Shown: positions 43,962-53,699, numbered from the stretch's first letter. The stretch is 64,000 nt of DNA from Murdochiella sp. Marseille-P8839 (GCA_019753405.1 JAIKLF010000001.1:252789-316788); one strand, 5' to 3'. Numbers and translations: made by a program. Notes: generated by a model not told the origin, from the sequence alone.

Positions 43962-45437
43962 TTAATTTTCTTCCTGCGCAGAAAGGGCGAGATCCGCCTG
44001 AATGGCAAGCGCGCATTCCATACGCTTACGGAAAAGGGTACAGCTGAACGGGACCGTTCCCGTCAGCGAGCCGGACGCATGAAGGGCATTGGCTGCACAG
44101 CCGCCGGAACAGTAAAGTTTTGCCCAGCAGTCGGCGCATTCCGGATGCGAATAGCAGTTGCAGGCTTTGAACGGTTCGGTTACCTCGGGCTTCGTGATCC
44201 CTTCCCATACATTGCCTACGATAAAGGCATCTTCGCCGACAAACTGATGACAGGGATACAGTTCACCCTGTGGGGTTACGGCCAGATATTCAACGCCGCT
44301 GCCGCATCCGGCGATGCGTTTATGAATACAGGGACCGCCTTCTAAATTCATCATAAAATGATAAAACACAAAGGGATGATCGGAAGGCGCCAGATCGTTG
44401 ATATTGCCGCCTTCTCGGGTCACTTTTCGCGCCAGACGATTTCGGCGAATCATCTCTGCAGCGAGCTTGTCGTATTCGCCAAGAAGCGTCGGCAAATCAT
44501 CAGGACCGAGCATATAAGACTCGTTGGGATCGCCGATGACCGGTTCCATCGATAGGCGATAGAAGCCGAGATTGGCCATATGCAGCACATCTTGGAAAAA
44601 GTCGACATTGTTTTTTGTGAAGGTGCCGCGCATGTAATATTCTTTGTCGCCGCGCTCTTTTACAAAGGCGCGAAAACGGGGAACGATGCGATCGTAGCTT
44701 CCGCGTCCGTCGATGGTGTGACGAAGGCGGTCATGCACTTCCTTTCGGCCGTCCAACGAAAGCACCACATTGTGCATTTCCCGGTTCAAAAATGCCGTTA
44801 CCTCCTCATCCAACAGCATCCCGTTTGTCGTGAAGGTAAAGCGAAACTGCTTTCCTGTTTCGGTCTCTTTCGCTCGTGCACAGGCAACCGTGTCTTTTAC
44901 GAGTGACCAGTTGAGCATGGGCTCACCGCCAAAGAAATCGATATCGATCTGCCGGTGAGGACCGGAAGCGTTCAGCACAAAATCAATGGCGCGCTCGGCG
45001 ACCTCTTTGGTCATCAGCGCACGTTCTCCATGATATTTACCTTGGCTGGCAAAGCAATAGTCGCAATCCAGGTTACAAGTATGAGCAACATTTAGGCATA
45101 GCGCCTTGACATAGGTTTTTCGCTCACGCAGATTAAGCACCAAATCCGCGTACGGATCTTCCGTAAACAGACGTTTTTGTGCGATGAGTGTCGCCAGATC
45201 CGCTAATGCTTCCTCCGCTTCTTCAGCGGAAAATGCAGGAGTGGACGAAAGCACACGTGCTTTGGCCTCTTCTCGTGTCGCATCGTCAATGCCGTTTTGG
45301 GGAACGAACAGGCCTTCGTTCTGCAGTACTGCTAATTCGTCCAAGAGCGCATAAGAAAGGTCGTCTAAAAGATGAACCGCGCCGGAATAAACATCCAGCG
45401 CGATTTTCTGTCCTTGCGATTGAAAATAATGAATCAT
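43962..45437 (-). CDS. scfB: radical SAM SCIFF-peptide maturase
   Basis: 491-aa radical-SAM/SPASM enzyme that installs thioether cross-links in the SCIFF (ranthipeptide) precursor. The N-terminal precursor-binding region starts MIHYFQSQGQKIALDVYSGA, the usual opening of SCIFF maturases. The SAM cluster motif is HTCNLDCDYCF (CxxxCxxC, about residues 101-111). The C-terminal SPASM region has Cys-rich runs GCGSGVEYL, CHQF, CNCYSHPECADCW and LYCSGGCAANA for two auxiliary [4Fe-4S] clusters. It starts 14 bases after the SCIFF gene; an in-frame ATG at 45530 lies inside that gene and is not used. There is no clear ribosome-binding site, so coupling is likely. Confidence 0.92.
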   Translation of the reverse strand: MIHYFQSQGQKIALDVYSGAVHLLDDLSYALLDELAVLQNEGLFVPQNGIDDATREEAKARVLSSTPAFSAEEAEEALADLATLIAQKRLFTEDPYADLVLNLRERKTYVKALCLNVAHTCNLDCDYCFASQGKYHGERALMTKEVAERAIDFVLNASGPHRQIDIDFFGGEPMLNWSLVKDTVACARAKETETGKQFRFTFTTNGMLLDEEVTAFLNREMHNVVLSLDGRKEVHDRLRHTIDGRGSYDRIVPRFRAFVKERGDKEYYMRGTFTKNNVDFFQDVLHMANLGFYRLSMEPVIGDPNESYMLGPDDLPTLLGEYDKLAAEMIRRNRLARKVTREGGNINDLAPSDHPFVFYHFMMNLEGGPCIHKRIAGCGSGVEYLAVTPQGELYPCHQFVGEDAFIVGNVWEGITKPEVTEPFKACNCYSHPECADCWAKLYCSGGCAANALHASGSLTGTVPFSCTLFRKRMECALAIQADLALSAQEEN

Positions 45438-45451
45438 CCGTATGTCGTTTC

Positions 45452-45598
45452 TTACTTGGAAGCGTGTTCGCAGTCCTGGTTCGCAATACCGCAGGATGTT
45501 TTGCATGCCGATTGGCAGGACGTCTGGCACTCACCGCATCCGCCGTCTTGCGCGCTTTTCTGGAGATCACGGGTTTGTAAACTGATAATATGTTTCAT
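45452..45598 (-). CDS. scfA: SCIFF six-cysteine peptide precursor (ranthipeptide)
   Basis: 48-aa peptide: a leader MKHIISLQTRDLQKSAQDG followed by the core GGCGECQTSCQSACKTSC and an ending with NQDCEHASK. Six cysteines sit at 21, 24, 28, 32, 36 and 43, which is the SCIFF (six Cys in forty-five) pattern found across Clostridia. The maturase gene follows at once. The product is cross-linked between Cys and acceptor residues; related peptides have been linked to cell-cell signalling. ATG at 45598 follows GAGGAGGACAAG. It is easily overlooked because of its size. Confidence 0.95.
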   Translation of the reverse strand: MKHIISLQTRDLQKSAQDGGCGECQTSCQSACKTSCGIANQDCEHASK

Positions 45599-45660
45599 CT
45601 TGTCCTCCTCAGGATCATGACCATCGGTCATTTGGTTTTCCCCTATGGGTTTCTTTCATT

Positions 45661-47166
45661 TTACGTGCGAGCGGACGAAGCGTCAACCTCTTCCTGAGGA
45701 ATGGATTCCGCAAGTTCCGCACCGACAACAAAAAGAGACAGGGCATCAAAAGGAACGCCTTCCGGGCGACGGTCGGTACGAAGGCGAACACCGCGCGAGG
45801 CCATTCCTTGCAAAGCGTCAAGCGTATTTTGTCGTATCTGCTCTCCGGGCATCAATAGAGGGATGCCGGGCGGATAGGTCCAAAGCGCTTCTGCAGCAAC
45901 GTAACCGGCTGTATCCGACAGCAGCACATCGGACTTGGGAGCGCGCCTTGCCTGTGCAATCGAAAGCACCTGTACCGGCAAGGAGGGAAGCGTGGAGACC
46001 GGACGCTTTTTTGGCGTTTTGGTCAGCTGCGCATCAATTTCGAGGATCGCCTTGACAAGCGAGGGAAAAACGGACGGATCATCGCCAATGGACAGCAACA
46101 AAAGCACGTGTTCGGCTTGTGCCATTTCCGGTTCAAAGCCTTTTTCGCGCAGGCGATTGGCCAGCTCCGGTCCGGAAATTGAGGCTTGTGCGGTTGAAAG
46201 AACGACGCGAAACGGATCGCTCGGAAGGGAAGAGGGCACATCAAAATCCATCCATTCCAGAACGTTCAGCGCGTCAAGACCCTTTGCCGCAGAACGCCAA
46301 GCTTCCAGTACTTCTTGATGTCGACTTGCGCCTTCTTTTTCCAATACGCGAAGGCAATGATCGATGGATGCCAAAAGAAGGTGTGAAGGGGAACTGGTCT
46401 CAAAAATTGAAATGGCACGCGCAAGCTCCGTACAATCCACGGTGTCCGCTGCATGGACCAGCGCCGCCGGGGTTAGCGCCGGCAGGGTTTTGTGCAGGCT
46501 TTCCACGACAAGATCCGCGCCCTCCGATACCGCATCCGAAAAATGCGGCAAAAAGTCGGCAAGATAGCGCAGGTGGGCGCCGTGCGCCTGATCGACCATC
46601 AGTTTCGCTCCATACGAATGGCAGAGATCGGCAATCGAACGAATATCGCAGCGCCGTCCTTCAAAGGTGGGCGAAGTCAACAATACCGTCTTTATGCCGG
46701 GAAACGCCTCCAGTGCCGCCTGTACTTGTTCCGGCCGAATCGGACCGGGTATGCCCGGCGGAACAAGATCCGGCATCAGATACACCGGCTTCAAGCGAAG
46801 CAACTCCACCGCATGATATAGGCTTTGATGGCTGGCGCGCGATAACAGGATCGTTGAACCCGGAGGACAGAGCGTATAGACGCCGGCCAGATTTCCGCCT
46901 GTGGAGCCTTGCACCGTATAAAACGAAGCGGCCGCTCCAACCATTTTGGCCTCTTCTCGCAAACGAGCACGCAGAGCCGCATCGGGGTGATGCAGGTCCC
47001 AAGTGCCTTCAATTTCTGTTACATCCAATCCATAAGGCAGTTCATTACCGTAGCGAGGATTGCGCTTGTGGCCAGGCATGTGCAGGGGATAAAGGCCGTT
47101 CTTGCGAACGTTCTTTAAGGTCTCCAGATAATCTTTTCCTTTCGGAAGCGAGGCATTTTGTTTCAT
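45661..47166 (-). CDS. Orn/Lys/Arg decarboxylase-family PLP enzyme
   Basis: 501-aa fold-type I PLP enzyme of the Orn/Lys/Arg decarboxylase family, Bacillus SpeA/YaaO-like in size. Motifs: LPLHMPGHKRNPR-like LYPLHMPGHKRNPRYG, TVQGSTGGNLAG, VDQAHGAHLRY (cofactor Asp) and VVESLHKTLPALTP (PLP Lys). Members decarboxylate arginine, lysine or ornithine for polyamine synthesis; the substrate is not clear here. ATG at 47166 follows GGAGGGCAC. It lies upstream of the SCIFF pair on the same strand with a 62-base gap and diverges from the ABC exporter genes. Confidence 0.85.
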   Translation of the reverse strand: MKQNASLPKGKDYLETLKNVRKNGLYPLHMPGHKRNPRYGNELPYGLDVTEIEGTWDLHHPDAALRARLREEAKMVGAAASFYTVQGSTGGNLAGVYTLCPPGSTILLSRASHQSLYHAVELLRLKPVYLMPDLVPPGIPGPIRPEQVQAALEAFPGIKTVLLTSPTFEGRRCDIRSIADLCHSYGAKLMVDQAHGAHLRYLADFLPHFSDAVSEGADLVVESLHKTLPALTPAALVHAADTVDCTELARAISIFETSSPSHLLLASIDHCLRVLEKEGASRHQEVLEAWRSAAKGLDALNVLEWMDFDVPSSLPSDPFRVVLSTAQASISGPELANRLREKGFEPEMAQAEHVLLLLSIGDDPSVFPSLVKAILEIDAQLTKTPKKRPVSTLPSLPVQVLSIAQARRAPKSDVLLSDTAGYVAAEALWTYPPGIPLLMPGEQIRQNTLDALQGMASRGVRLRTDRRPEGVPFDALSLFVVGAELAESIPQEEVDASSART

Positions 47167-47352
47167 GTGCCCTCCTGTTTGTGTCGTTCTTCTCGTTGTT
47201 TCTCGTCTCTTTAAGGATTTTTCGGTCCGTTTCCTTTATAATGAGAAAAACGTATAATGAAAAGACGGCAACCATATCCGCCGTCCGCATTATAGGAAGA
47301 ATTATACCGTTAATTCTCTTGATGTAGGACTTTTTTATCGAAAGGAAGCGAT

Positions 47353-49158
47353 ATGCGGGAATTCAAAACCATCCTTCCCTTTTTTAAAGAAAATCGCCGC
47401 CATTATATTTTCGGCATTCTTATGCTTATTTTGGTGGATGCCGCCAGTTTATACACTCCACAGGTGGTTCGTCGCTTTGCCGATTTGGCGCAGGCCGGTC
47501 AATTGAATGAACGGCTCATTTTTGAGTTATTGGCTTGGATTTCCGGCTTGGGTCTTTTTATGGCGGTTGGGCGATATTTCTGGCGTAATGCCATTTTTGG
47601 CGCCGCAAGACGTCTCGAATACTGGCTGCGTGATAAATTATTTCGTCATTATCTTCGGCTGGATCAGCGCTTTTTCAATATGCATTCTACAGGGGATTTG
47701 ATGGCACACGCCACAAATGACGTGGTGATGGTGGGACAGTCCATGGGCTTCGGTGTCATGATGTTGGTGGACAGCCTGTTCATGACTATTTTTACCATTA
47801 TTATGCTCATTTCCACCATCGGTGTAGTGAACGCCTTGGTGGCGTTGGTTTCCTTACCGCTTCTTGCGTATGTGATTGCCAAACTGATGGGTCCCATTCA
47901 AACCAGAAGCCGTGCGCTACAGAATGCTTTCTCGGATCTGACCAGCGAAACGCAGGAAAATTTATCCGGCATGCGCGTCATAAAAGCGTGCGCTATTGAG
48001 GATAATCGCAGCGACTCGTTTCGTGCGGTCAATACCGATTATGCGAAAAAATTCATTCGCTGGAGTATGATGGATATGCTTTTTGATCCTACGGTCACAC
48101 TCATTTCAGGGTTGAGCTTTGTCGTGTTTATTCTTTACGGTGCCTTACAGATCCGCAGCGGAGCGCTCACCATCGGCGCCTTCGTCGCAACGATGGAATA
48201 TCTCAACATGATTGTCTGGCCGCTCATTGCGATGGGGCTCATTGTTTCGCAATTTCAGCGGGGCGTATCGTCCATGGCGCGTTTGAATGAAATATTCCGT
48301 ATGCAATCCGCTGTACAGGAAGTGGAGAATCCGGTAGATGACGGCGACCGACGAGGCGAGGTGGAGTTCCGGCATGTTTCCTTCCGCTATGGTCCGGATC
48401 TTCCATGGGTTCTGCAGGATATCAGTTTTACCCTTCACCCGGGAAATTCCCTGGCTATCTTGGGCAAAACCGGCGTCGGTAAATCGACCATCATTCAACT
48501 CCTTCTTCGTCGTTATGACGTGACGGAAGGACAAATTCTTGTGGACGGGGTGGACATTCGCCAGTGCTCTTTTGCACGTCTCTATGACACCTTCGGGATC
48601 GTTGCCCAGGAGAGCTTCCTGTTTTCGCGTACAATTGCCGGAAACATCGCCTTCAGCGGGGAAGAGGAAGACCGTGAGGCGGTAATCGAAGCGGCGCGCT
48701 TTGCACAGGTGGATAAGGACATCGAAGCGATGAAAGAAGGGTATGACACGGTCGTGGGAGAGCGTGGTGTAACGCTTTCCGGCGGACAGAAACAGCGCAT
48801 TTCGATAGCACGTGCATATTATCGCAAGGCACCGGTGTTGTTGTTGGACGATTCGCTTTCGGCTGTGGACACGGAGACGGAGAGCCGCATCTTATCCGGC
48901 CTGAAGAAACACAAAAAGGGTCTCATCATGATCAGTCAACGCGTATCGACCGTGCAACATGCCGATGAGATTCTGGTTTTGGAAGAAGGAAGGATTACCC
49001 AGCGCGGCAATCATGAACAGCTGGTGAATGAAGAGGGCTTTTATTGCGACCTCTATCATCGTCAGTTACTGGAAAGTCAGGTCAACGCTTCCGACGATGA
49101 CGTCTATAAATCGGAGGAAGTCGTTTCTTCCGCACAACCGATAGAAGGGAGGGCGTGA
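47353..49158 (+). CDS. ABC exporter half-transporter, degenerate-site subunit
   Basis: 601-aa half-transporter with six N-terminal helices and an ATPase. Walker A GKTGVGKST, signature LSGGQKQR, and Walker B VLLLDDSLSAVD, where the catalytic Glu is replaced by Asp. This change marks the non-catalytic site of heterodimeric exporters such as BmrC/BmrD (YheI/YheH). The partner follows directly with overlapping stop/start. Substrate is unknown; the family exports drugs and peptides. Two TATAAT motifs at 47237 and 47253 precede it, but I see no good -35. Confidence 0.9.
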   Translation: MREFKTILPFFKENRRHYIFGILMLILVDAASLYTPQVVRRFADLAQAGQLNERLIFELLAWISGLGLFMAVGRYFWRNAIFGAARRLEYWLRDKLFRHYLRLDQRFFNMHSTGDLMAHATNDVVMVGQSMGFGVMMLVDSLFMTIFTIIMLISTIGVVNALVALVSLPLLAYVIAKLMGPIQTRSRALQNAFSDLTSETQENLSGMRVIKACAIEDNRSDSFRAVNTDYAKKFIRWSMMDMLFDPTVTLISGLSFVVFILYGALQIRSGALTIGAFVATMEYLNMIVWPLIAMGLIVSQFQRGVSSMARLNEIFRMQSAVQEVENPVDDGDRRGEVEFRHVSFRYGPDLPWVLQDISFTLHPGNSLAILGKTGVGKSTIIQLLLRRYDVTEGQILVDGVDIRQCSFARLYDTFGIVAQESFLFSRTIAGNIAFSGEEEDREAVIEAARFAQVDKDIEAMKEGYDTVVGERGVTLSGGQKQRISIARAYYRKAPVLLLDDSLSAVDTETESRILSGLKKHKKGLIMISQRVSTVQHADEILVLEEGRITQRGNHEQLVNEEGFYCDLYHRQLLESQVNASDDDVYKSEEVVSSAQPIEGRA

Positions 49159-51002
49159 TGCCGAAAAAACAACGTCCCCTCCGTCGTTTGGCCGCCTATG
49201 CCATGCCGTATTGGCGCTGGTATGCTTTGATTTTTTTCACGATGCTGCTGAGTACCGCCGTGGTTCTGCTTCGCCCGAAAATTATTCAGGTATTGATCGA
49301 CGGCCCGCTTTCGATTTTACAGAGACAGGATCTTGCCCCGGATGTGGCGGATGCACAGATGGCTTCCGCGATGCGACTGGGTTTACTCTATCTGGCAACA
49401 ATCGTATTTCACTTCTTTGTGATGTATGCGGCCGGCATGTTGACGCAACGTACCGGCGTGTATATTGTGACGGATATGCGCCAACAGATTTATGATCATG
49501 TCTTACGTTTACCGATGACCTATTTTGATCATCATGCCATCGGCAGTATTGTGACGCGCGTGACCAACGATACCGAATCGGTGCTGGAACTTTATACCTA
49601 TGTTCTGACCAATTTATTCCGCAACTTGGTGCTGTTTTTCGGCATTTTGGCCATGATGTTTGCGCTGGATGTACGCCTGGCGGTTCTGGTAACGTTGTTG
49701 ACACCCTTTGTCATGTTGATCTCCGTCATCTTTCAGAAACAGATCCGTGTGGTGTACGATAAACAGCGGGCGATTCGCTCGGTAATCAATACGAAATTAG
49801 CGGAAAACATCAGCGGTATGAGCGTGATTCAGACGTTTTTCCGGGAGAAAAAGATCTACGACGAATTTGATGAAACCAATCGCTCTTACTATCGTGCCTC
49901 GCGTCGTGAAGTGAAGTATTACAGCATCTATCGTCCGGCGATTGAAATTGTGCGCACGGTCGGTTTAGCTCTTCTCTTTTGGTTTGGAGGCGGGGCACAG
50001 ATTCGGGGAGCGGTGACGTTCGGTGTGCTCTATGCCTTTATCAATTACCTGCAGCGGCTGTTCATGCCTATTCAGGAAATGGCGGAAATATTCAATGTGA
50101 TGCAGTCTGCATTTTCTTCTTCCGATCGCTTGTTCAAACTTCTGGATGCGCCGGAAGAACCCTATCAAGAGGGAAAACTGGTGGACGAAAAAGGATTCAT
50201 CGGCAAAATCGAGTTTCGCCATGTCTGGTTCCGTTATCCCAAGCCGGAACCCAAGGCGCAAGAAGATGACGGGGACGATGTTTTGCCGGCAGTGCTTTCG
50301 GAGAACGAAGAAATGCCCTGGGTATTAAAAGACGTCTCGTTCACTATCGAGCCCGGACAGTTTGTGGCCTTTGTCGGTGCAACGGGTGCCGGAAAGAGCA
50401 CGATCCTCAGTCTTCTCGCCCGTTTTTATACGGTGGAGCGTGGCGCAATCTTAATAGACGACGTGAACGTGCAGGAATATGATCTGGTTTCTCTTCGTCG
50501 GGCATTGGGTACGGTGCAGCAGGATGTCTTCCTCTTTAAAGGCGATATTCTCAGTAACATCGCTGTCGGTCGTCCCAACGTGACTCGCCGACAGGCGATG
50601 TGGGCGGCAAAACTGGTTAATGCCACCAGCTTCATCGACCGACTGCCGAAGACATTCGATGAACCGGTCGTCGAACGCGGAGCAACCCTCTCCGCCGGAC
50701 AGCGCCAATTGCTTTCCTTTGCGCGTACCATCGCTGGAGATCCGTCCATTTTGATTTTGGATGAGGCCACCGCGAATATTGATACGGAAACCGAACAGTT
50801 GATTCAGGAGGCCATTCAAAACATGGCCAAGAACCGCACGATGCTGGCTGTCGCGCATCGCATTTCGACCATTGCCGGTGCCGATCACATCATCGTCATG
50901 CATCACGGACGAGTGGCGGAACAGGGCACGAAGGATGAACTGATTGCCCAAAATGGCCTTTTCCGCGTACTTTACGAGTTGCAATACGGACAGGAGGGAT
51001 AA
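49158..51002 (+). CDS. ABC exporter half-transporter, catalytic-site subunit
   Basis: 614-aa partner subunit. Six helices, then an ATPase with Walker A GATGAGKST, the atypical signature LSAGQRQLL and canonical Walker B ILILDEATANID. The pattern (good Walker B here, altered signature) complements the previous protein, so one composite site is active and one degenerate. An acidic insert (KAQEDDGDDVLPAVLSENEE) lies before Walker A. I chose ATG 49158, which follows GGGAGG by 5 bases; the GTG at 49155 is the alternative. Confidence 0.9.
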   Translation: MPKKQRPLRRLAAYAMPYWRWYALIFFTMLLSTAVVLLRPKIIQVLIDGPLSILQRQDLAPDVADAQMASAMRLGLLYLATIVFHFFVMYAAGMLTQRTGVYIVTDMRQQIYDHVLRLPMTYFDHHAIGSIVTRVTNDTESVLELYTYVLTNLFRNLVLFFGILAMMFALDVRLAVLVTLLTPFVMLISVIFQKQIRVVYDKQRAIRSVINTKLAENISGMSVIQTFFREKKIYDEFDETNRSYYRASRREVKYYSIYRPAIEIVRTVGLALLFWFGGGAQIRGAVTFGVLYAFINYLQRLFMPIQEMAEIFNVMQSAFSSSDRLFKLLDAPEEPYQEGKLVDEKGFIGKIEFRHVWFRYPKPEPKAQEDDGDDVLPAVLSENEEMPWVLKDVSFTIEPGQFVAFVGATGAGKSTILSLLARFYTVERGAILIDDVNVQEYDLVSLRRALGTVQQDVFLFKGDILSNIAVGRPNVTRRQAMWAAKLVNATSFIDRLPKTFDEPVVERGATLSAGQRQLLSFARTIAGDPSILILDEATANIDTETEQLIQEAIQNMAKNRTMLAVAHRISTIAGADHIIVMHHGRVAEQGTKDELIAQNGLFRVLYELQYGQEG

Positions 51003-52229
51003 ATGCCGATGGAAAACGAAACGGCTTCTCAGGCGGGCTTGAAATTTTTTCAGCAACATAAAAACCTGGCCTATCACATCGCCTATTCCTTTACGCAGGA
51101 GGAAGGTCGTGCAGAGGAAGTGGTGCGCCAGGTGATGAACATCCTTCACGAATGCGGCGTCCTTGATGGCGACTGGACAAGGGAAGAGAAGAAAGCACTT
51201 CTGGTGTTGGTGACGCGCCATCGTGCTCTGGTCGCCGCCAGAGCCAACCGTACACAGGCGCCGATAGAAAGAAATACGGAAGTGCCCATTCCTTCGTTGA
51301 TGGGCGATGCGGAGGTGAGTGTCTTCGGTGAACAGATCGCACGCATCCCTGAACGGGACCGTATCGTGTTGCAACTGAGCGTCCTATTTTCCTTGCCGGA
51401 TGAGCGTATTTCGGCCCTTTTACGCATGAAACGAAGTTCCGTCATCTCGCGTCGCACACGCGCCATGACGTTTATCGGGGAGCAAAATAATCTGTCACCG
51501 CAGCAAATAAAGGAACTTCCGCAGTATCCTTCCTTTGTTACGGCGCTGCATCTTTGGCTTAAGAGCCACATTAATTCCGTTGAGGCCGTCTCGAACTTGG
51601 ATGTACATATTTTCGCGCCGGAAATGGAAGAACAGATTCTTAACGACTTGCAGGGCAATGTCCTTTATCATCGTGCCGTTAGCAAAATTTCGCACTTAAG
51701 CGAGTCACAAAATCGCATTCTTCTCCTTGTCGGCGCGCTCATGATCGGTGTGATCATCATTTTTGTTCTTCTGCAGCTGCTCGGTCATCCGGATGGAGAC
51801 CGCCGATTTGAAATCGAAGAATCGATACTTTCCTCGGAAGAGACATCTTCTGCGCCATCAGAAGAAGTGACGGAAATTCGTCAAGTGAAACGTGCCCATG
51901 CGGCATATTACAAAGACCGTATTCTTTTTCTGGATGAAAAAAGCGGCATTCTCTATGAGGCCAAACTCGGCTCGCCCGTTCGTGCACTGCTCAATCTGAG
52001 CGAGGCGATTACCGAAACCTATGGCATTGAACATATCGGTTATCGGGATGACCGTATCTATCTCGCCTTTGTGGACGGACAAGGCGGTCATGTCGACGGG
52101 AATCCTCCTCAACTGACCATGGAGGAATATTGGGCCGAAGTCTGGTTCTCCGGGCAGGAAAAAAATCCGGCGACGACAAGCATCGTTGTGGACGGGATTG
52201 AGTATCAATTGCAAAGTGGTGAAGCATGA
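51003..52229 (+). CDS. sigma-70-like protein fused to a membrane anchor and external domain
   Basis: 408-aa protein of unusual build. Residues 10-80 look like an ECF sigma region 2 (FQQHKNLAYHIAYSFTQEEG). Residues 112-158 resemble a region-4 helix-turn-helix (IPERDRIVLQLSVLFSLPDERISALLRMK over two lines of the motif). A single membrane helix lies at about 239-260, then a Ser/Glu-rich stalk and a 110-residue C-terminal domain predicted outside. No separate anti-sigma factor follows. The start codon comes straight after the exporter stop behind AGGAGGGATAA, so it is in the same operon. DNA binding is inference. Confidence 0.6.
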   Translation: MPMENETASQAGLKFFQQHKNLAYHIAYSFTQEEGRAEEVVRQVMNILHECGVLDGDWTREEKKALLVLVTRHRALVAARANRTQAPIERNTEVPIPSLMGDAEVSVFGEQIARIPERDRIVLQLSVLFSLPDERISALLRMKRSSVISRRTRAMTFIGEQNNLSPQQIKELPQYPSFVTALHLWLKSHINSVEAVSNLDVHIFAPEMEEQILNDLQGNVLYHRAVSKISHLSESQNRILLLVGALMIGVIIIFVLLQLLGHPDGDRRFEIEESILSSEETSSAPSEEVTEIRQVKRAHAAYYKDRILFLDEKSGILYEAKLGSPVRALLNLSEAITETYGIEHIGYRDDRIYLAFVDGQGGHVDGNPPQLTMEEYWAEVWFSGQEKNPATTSIVVDGIEYQLQSGEA

Positions 52230-52245
52230 AAAAATTGTTTTAATC

Positions 52246-52284
52246 AAAAAAAGACCATCGGATCGTATTCCGATGGTCTTTTTT
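52246..52284. terminator. bidirectional terminator
   Basis: AAAAAAAGACCATCGG and CCGATGGTCTTTTTT pair perfectly around GATCGTATT-type loop bases. It serves the sigma-like gene on the plus strand and the permease on the minus strand. Confidence 0.93.
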
Positions 52285-52298
52285 GTATTCCCTTGTTC

Positions 52299-53678
52299 TT
52301 AATGTTCCTTGGACCCTCTTTCCGTTATTCCGGAGAAGTTTACGCCGGTATCCTGCGGTTCTTCGACCTTAAAGTCATAATCTTTGCCGGGAAGCAGCGC
52401 ATTAAGAAGAATACCGAGAAGTGCAGCGATGGCAAGACCGGAAAGCGAGACAGTCAATTCGCCGATTGTAAAGCTTAATCCCGGATGCTCTCCGGTAAAG
52501 CCAAGAGCTGAGACGAAAATGGCCGCCGCAACAATCAGATTGCGACTGTTGGTGAAATCGACATGATTTTCCACCAGGTTTCGGACGCCGATGGCCGAAA
52601 TCATGCCGTACAGAATGAGAGAGACACCGCCAATAATTGCCGTCGGAATGGAGCGGATAAAGCCGCTGACTACCGGGAAAAAGGAGAGAAGAATGGCGAA
52701 GACCGCGGTGATCTGCATCACTTTGGGATCATAGACGCGCGTTAACGCCAGAACACCCGTATTTTCTCCATAGGTTGTGTTGGCCGGACCACCGAAAGCT
52801 GCTGCAAGCGAGGTGGCGAGTCCGTCGCCAAGAAGGGTGCGGTGAAGCCCCGGATCACGGATGTAGTTGTTTCCGACCGTAGCGCCGATTGCAGTGATAT
52901 CACCGATGTGCTCCATCATGGTCGCCAGAGAGATCGGCATAATGGTGATAATTGCAGAGAGATCGAACTTCATAAACGCTTCGGGATGCAACGGCAGGGC
53001 AATGGGGGCGGCTTGTGTGATGGTGGAGAAATCCACACGATGTAGAAAAAGAGCAAAGACATAGGAAATCAGAACGGCAAGGATTAAAGGAATGATGCGC
53101 AGCATGCCCTTGCCCCAAATATTGAAAAAGATAATGACCGCGATGGCGACAATGGCTAACGTCCAGTCGGTGGATGCATTGCCGATGGCGGAAGGCGCCA
53201 ACGTCAGACCGATGGAGATGATAATGGGGCCGGTGACGACGGGCGGGAAAAAGCGCATGACGCGTTCGACGCCGAAACGATAGATGAAGAAAGCCAATAC
53301 GACGTAGACTAGCCCCGCGGCAAATACGCCGCCTCCGGCATAGGGAAGCATTTCTGTATTCGGCTGTCCGTTAATGAGCGGAGCCACGGCCGCATATCCG
53401 CCCAAAAAGGCGAATGAAGAGCCAAGAAAAGCCGGTACGCGTCCCTTTGTGATGAAATGAAATAAAAGGGTTCCGAGTCCGGCCATAAGTAGGGTTGTTG
53501 AGATGTCCAGTCCGGTGAGCAGCGGCACGAGGATGGTTGCGCCGAACATCGCGAACAGATGTTGCAAACCGAGAAGAAGTCTTGTGGGCACCGCCATGGT
53601 GCGAATGTCCCAAATCGCGTTTTCTCCCGGCGTGACGTTTTTTACGTCCGTTTTTTCCGAAGGGATCTTGCGTTCCAT
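52299..53678 (-). CDS. uracil/xanthine permease (NCS2 family)
   Basis: 459-aa nucleobase:cation symporter with about 14 helices. LLGLQHLFAMFGATILVPLL at the N-terminus, PAFLGSSFAFLGGY, GVRNLVENHVDF and the substrate-site segments EHIGDITAIG and GLATSLAAAFGGPANTTYGENTGVLALT are typical of UraA/PyrP. Uracil is most likely; xanthine or uric acid transporters share the family. ATG at 53678 follows ATGGAGAGAAT. It has its own promoter and a leader hairpin. Confidence 0.9.
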   Translation of the reverse strand: MERKIPSEKTDVKNVTPGENAIWDIRTMAVPTRLLLGLQHLFAMFGATILVPLLTGLDISTTLLMAGLGTLLFHFITKGRVPAFLGSSFAFLGGYAAVAPLINGQPNTEMLPYAGGGVFAAGLVYVVLAFFIYRFGVERVMRFFPPVVTGPIIISIGLTLAPSAIGNASTDWTLAIVAIAVIIFFNIWGKGMLRIIPLILAVLISYVFALFLHRVDFSTITQAAPIALPLHPEAFMKFDLSAIITIMPISLATMMEHIGDITAIGATVGNNYIRDPGLHRTLLGDGLATSLAAAFGGPANTTYGENTGVLALTRVYDPKVMQITAVFAILLSFFPVVSGFIRSIPTAIIGGVSLILYGMISAIGVRNLVENHVDFTNSRNLIVAAAIFVSALGFTGEHPGLSFTIGELTVSLSGLAIAALLGILLNALLPGKDYDFKVEEPQDTGVNFSGITERGSKEH

Positions 53679-53699
53679 ATTCTCTCCATTCTGTACGAA

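Noticed and set aside
46119-47327. 402-codon frame antisense to the decarboxylase gene
   Set aside because: Pro/Arg-rich shadow of a motif-complete PLP enzyme.
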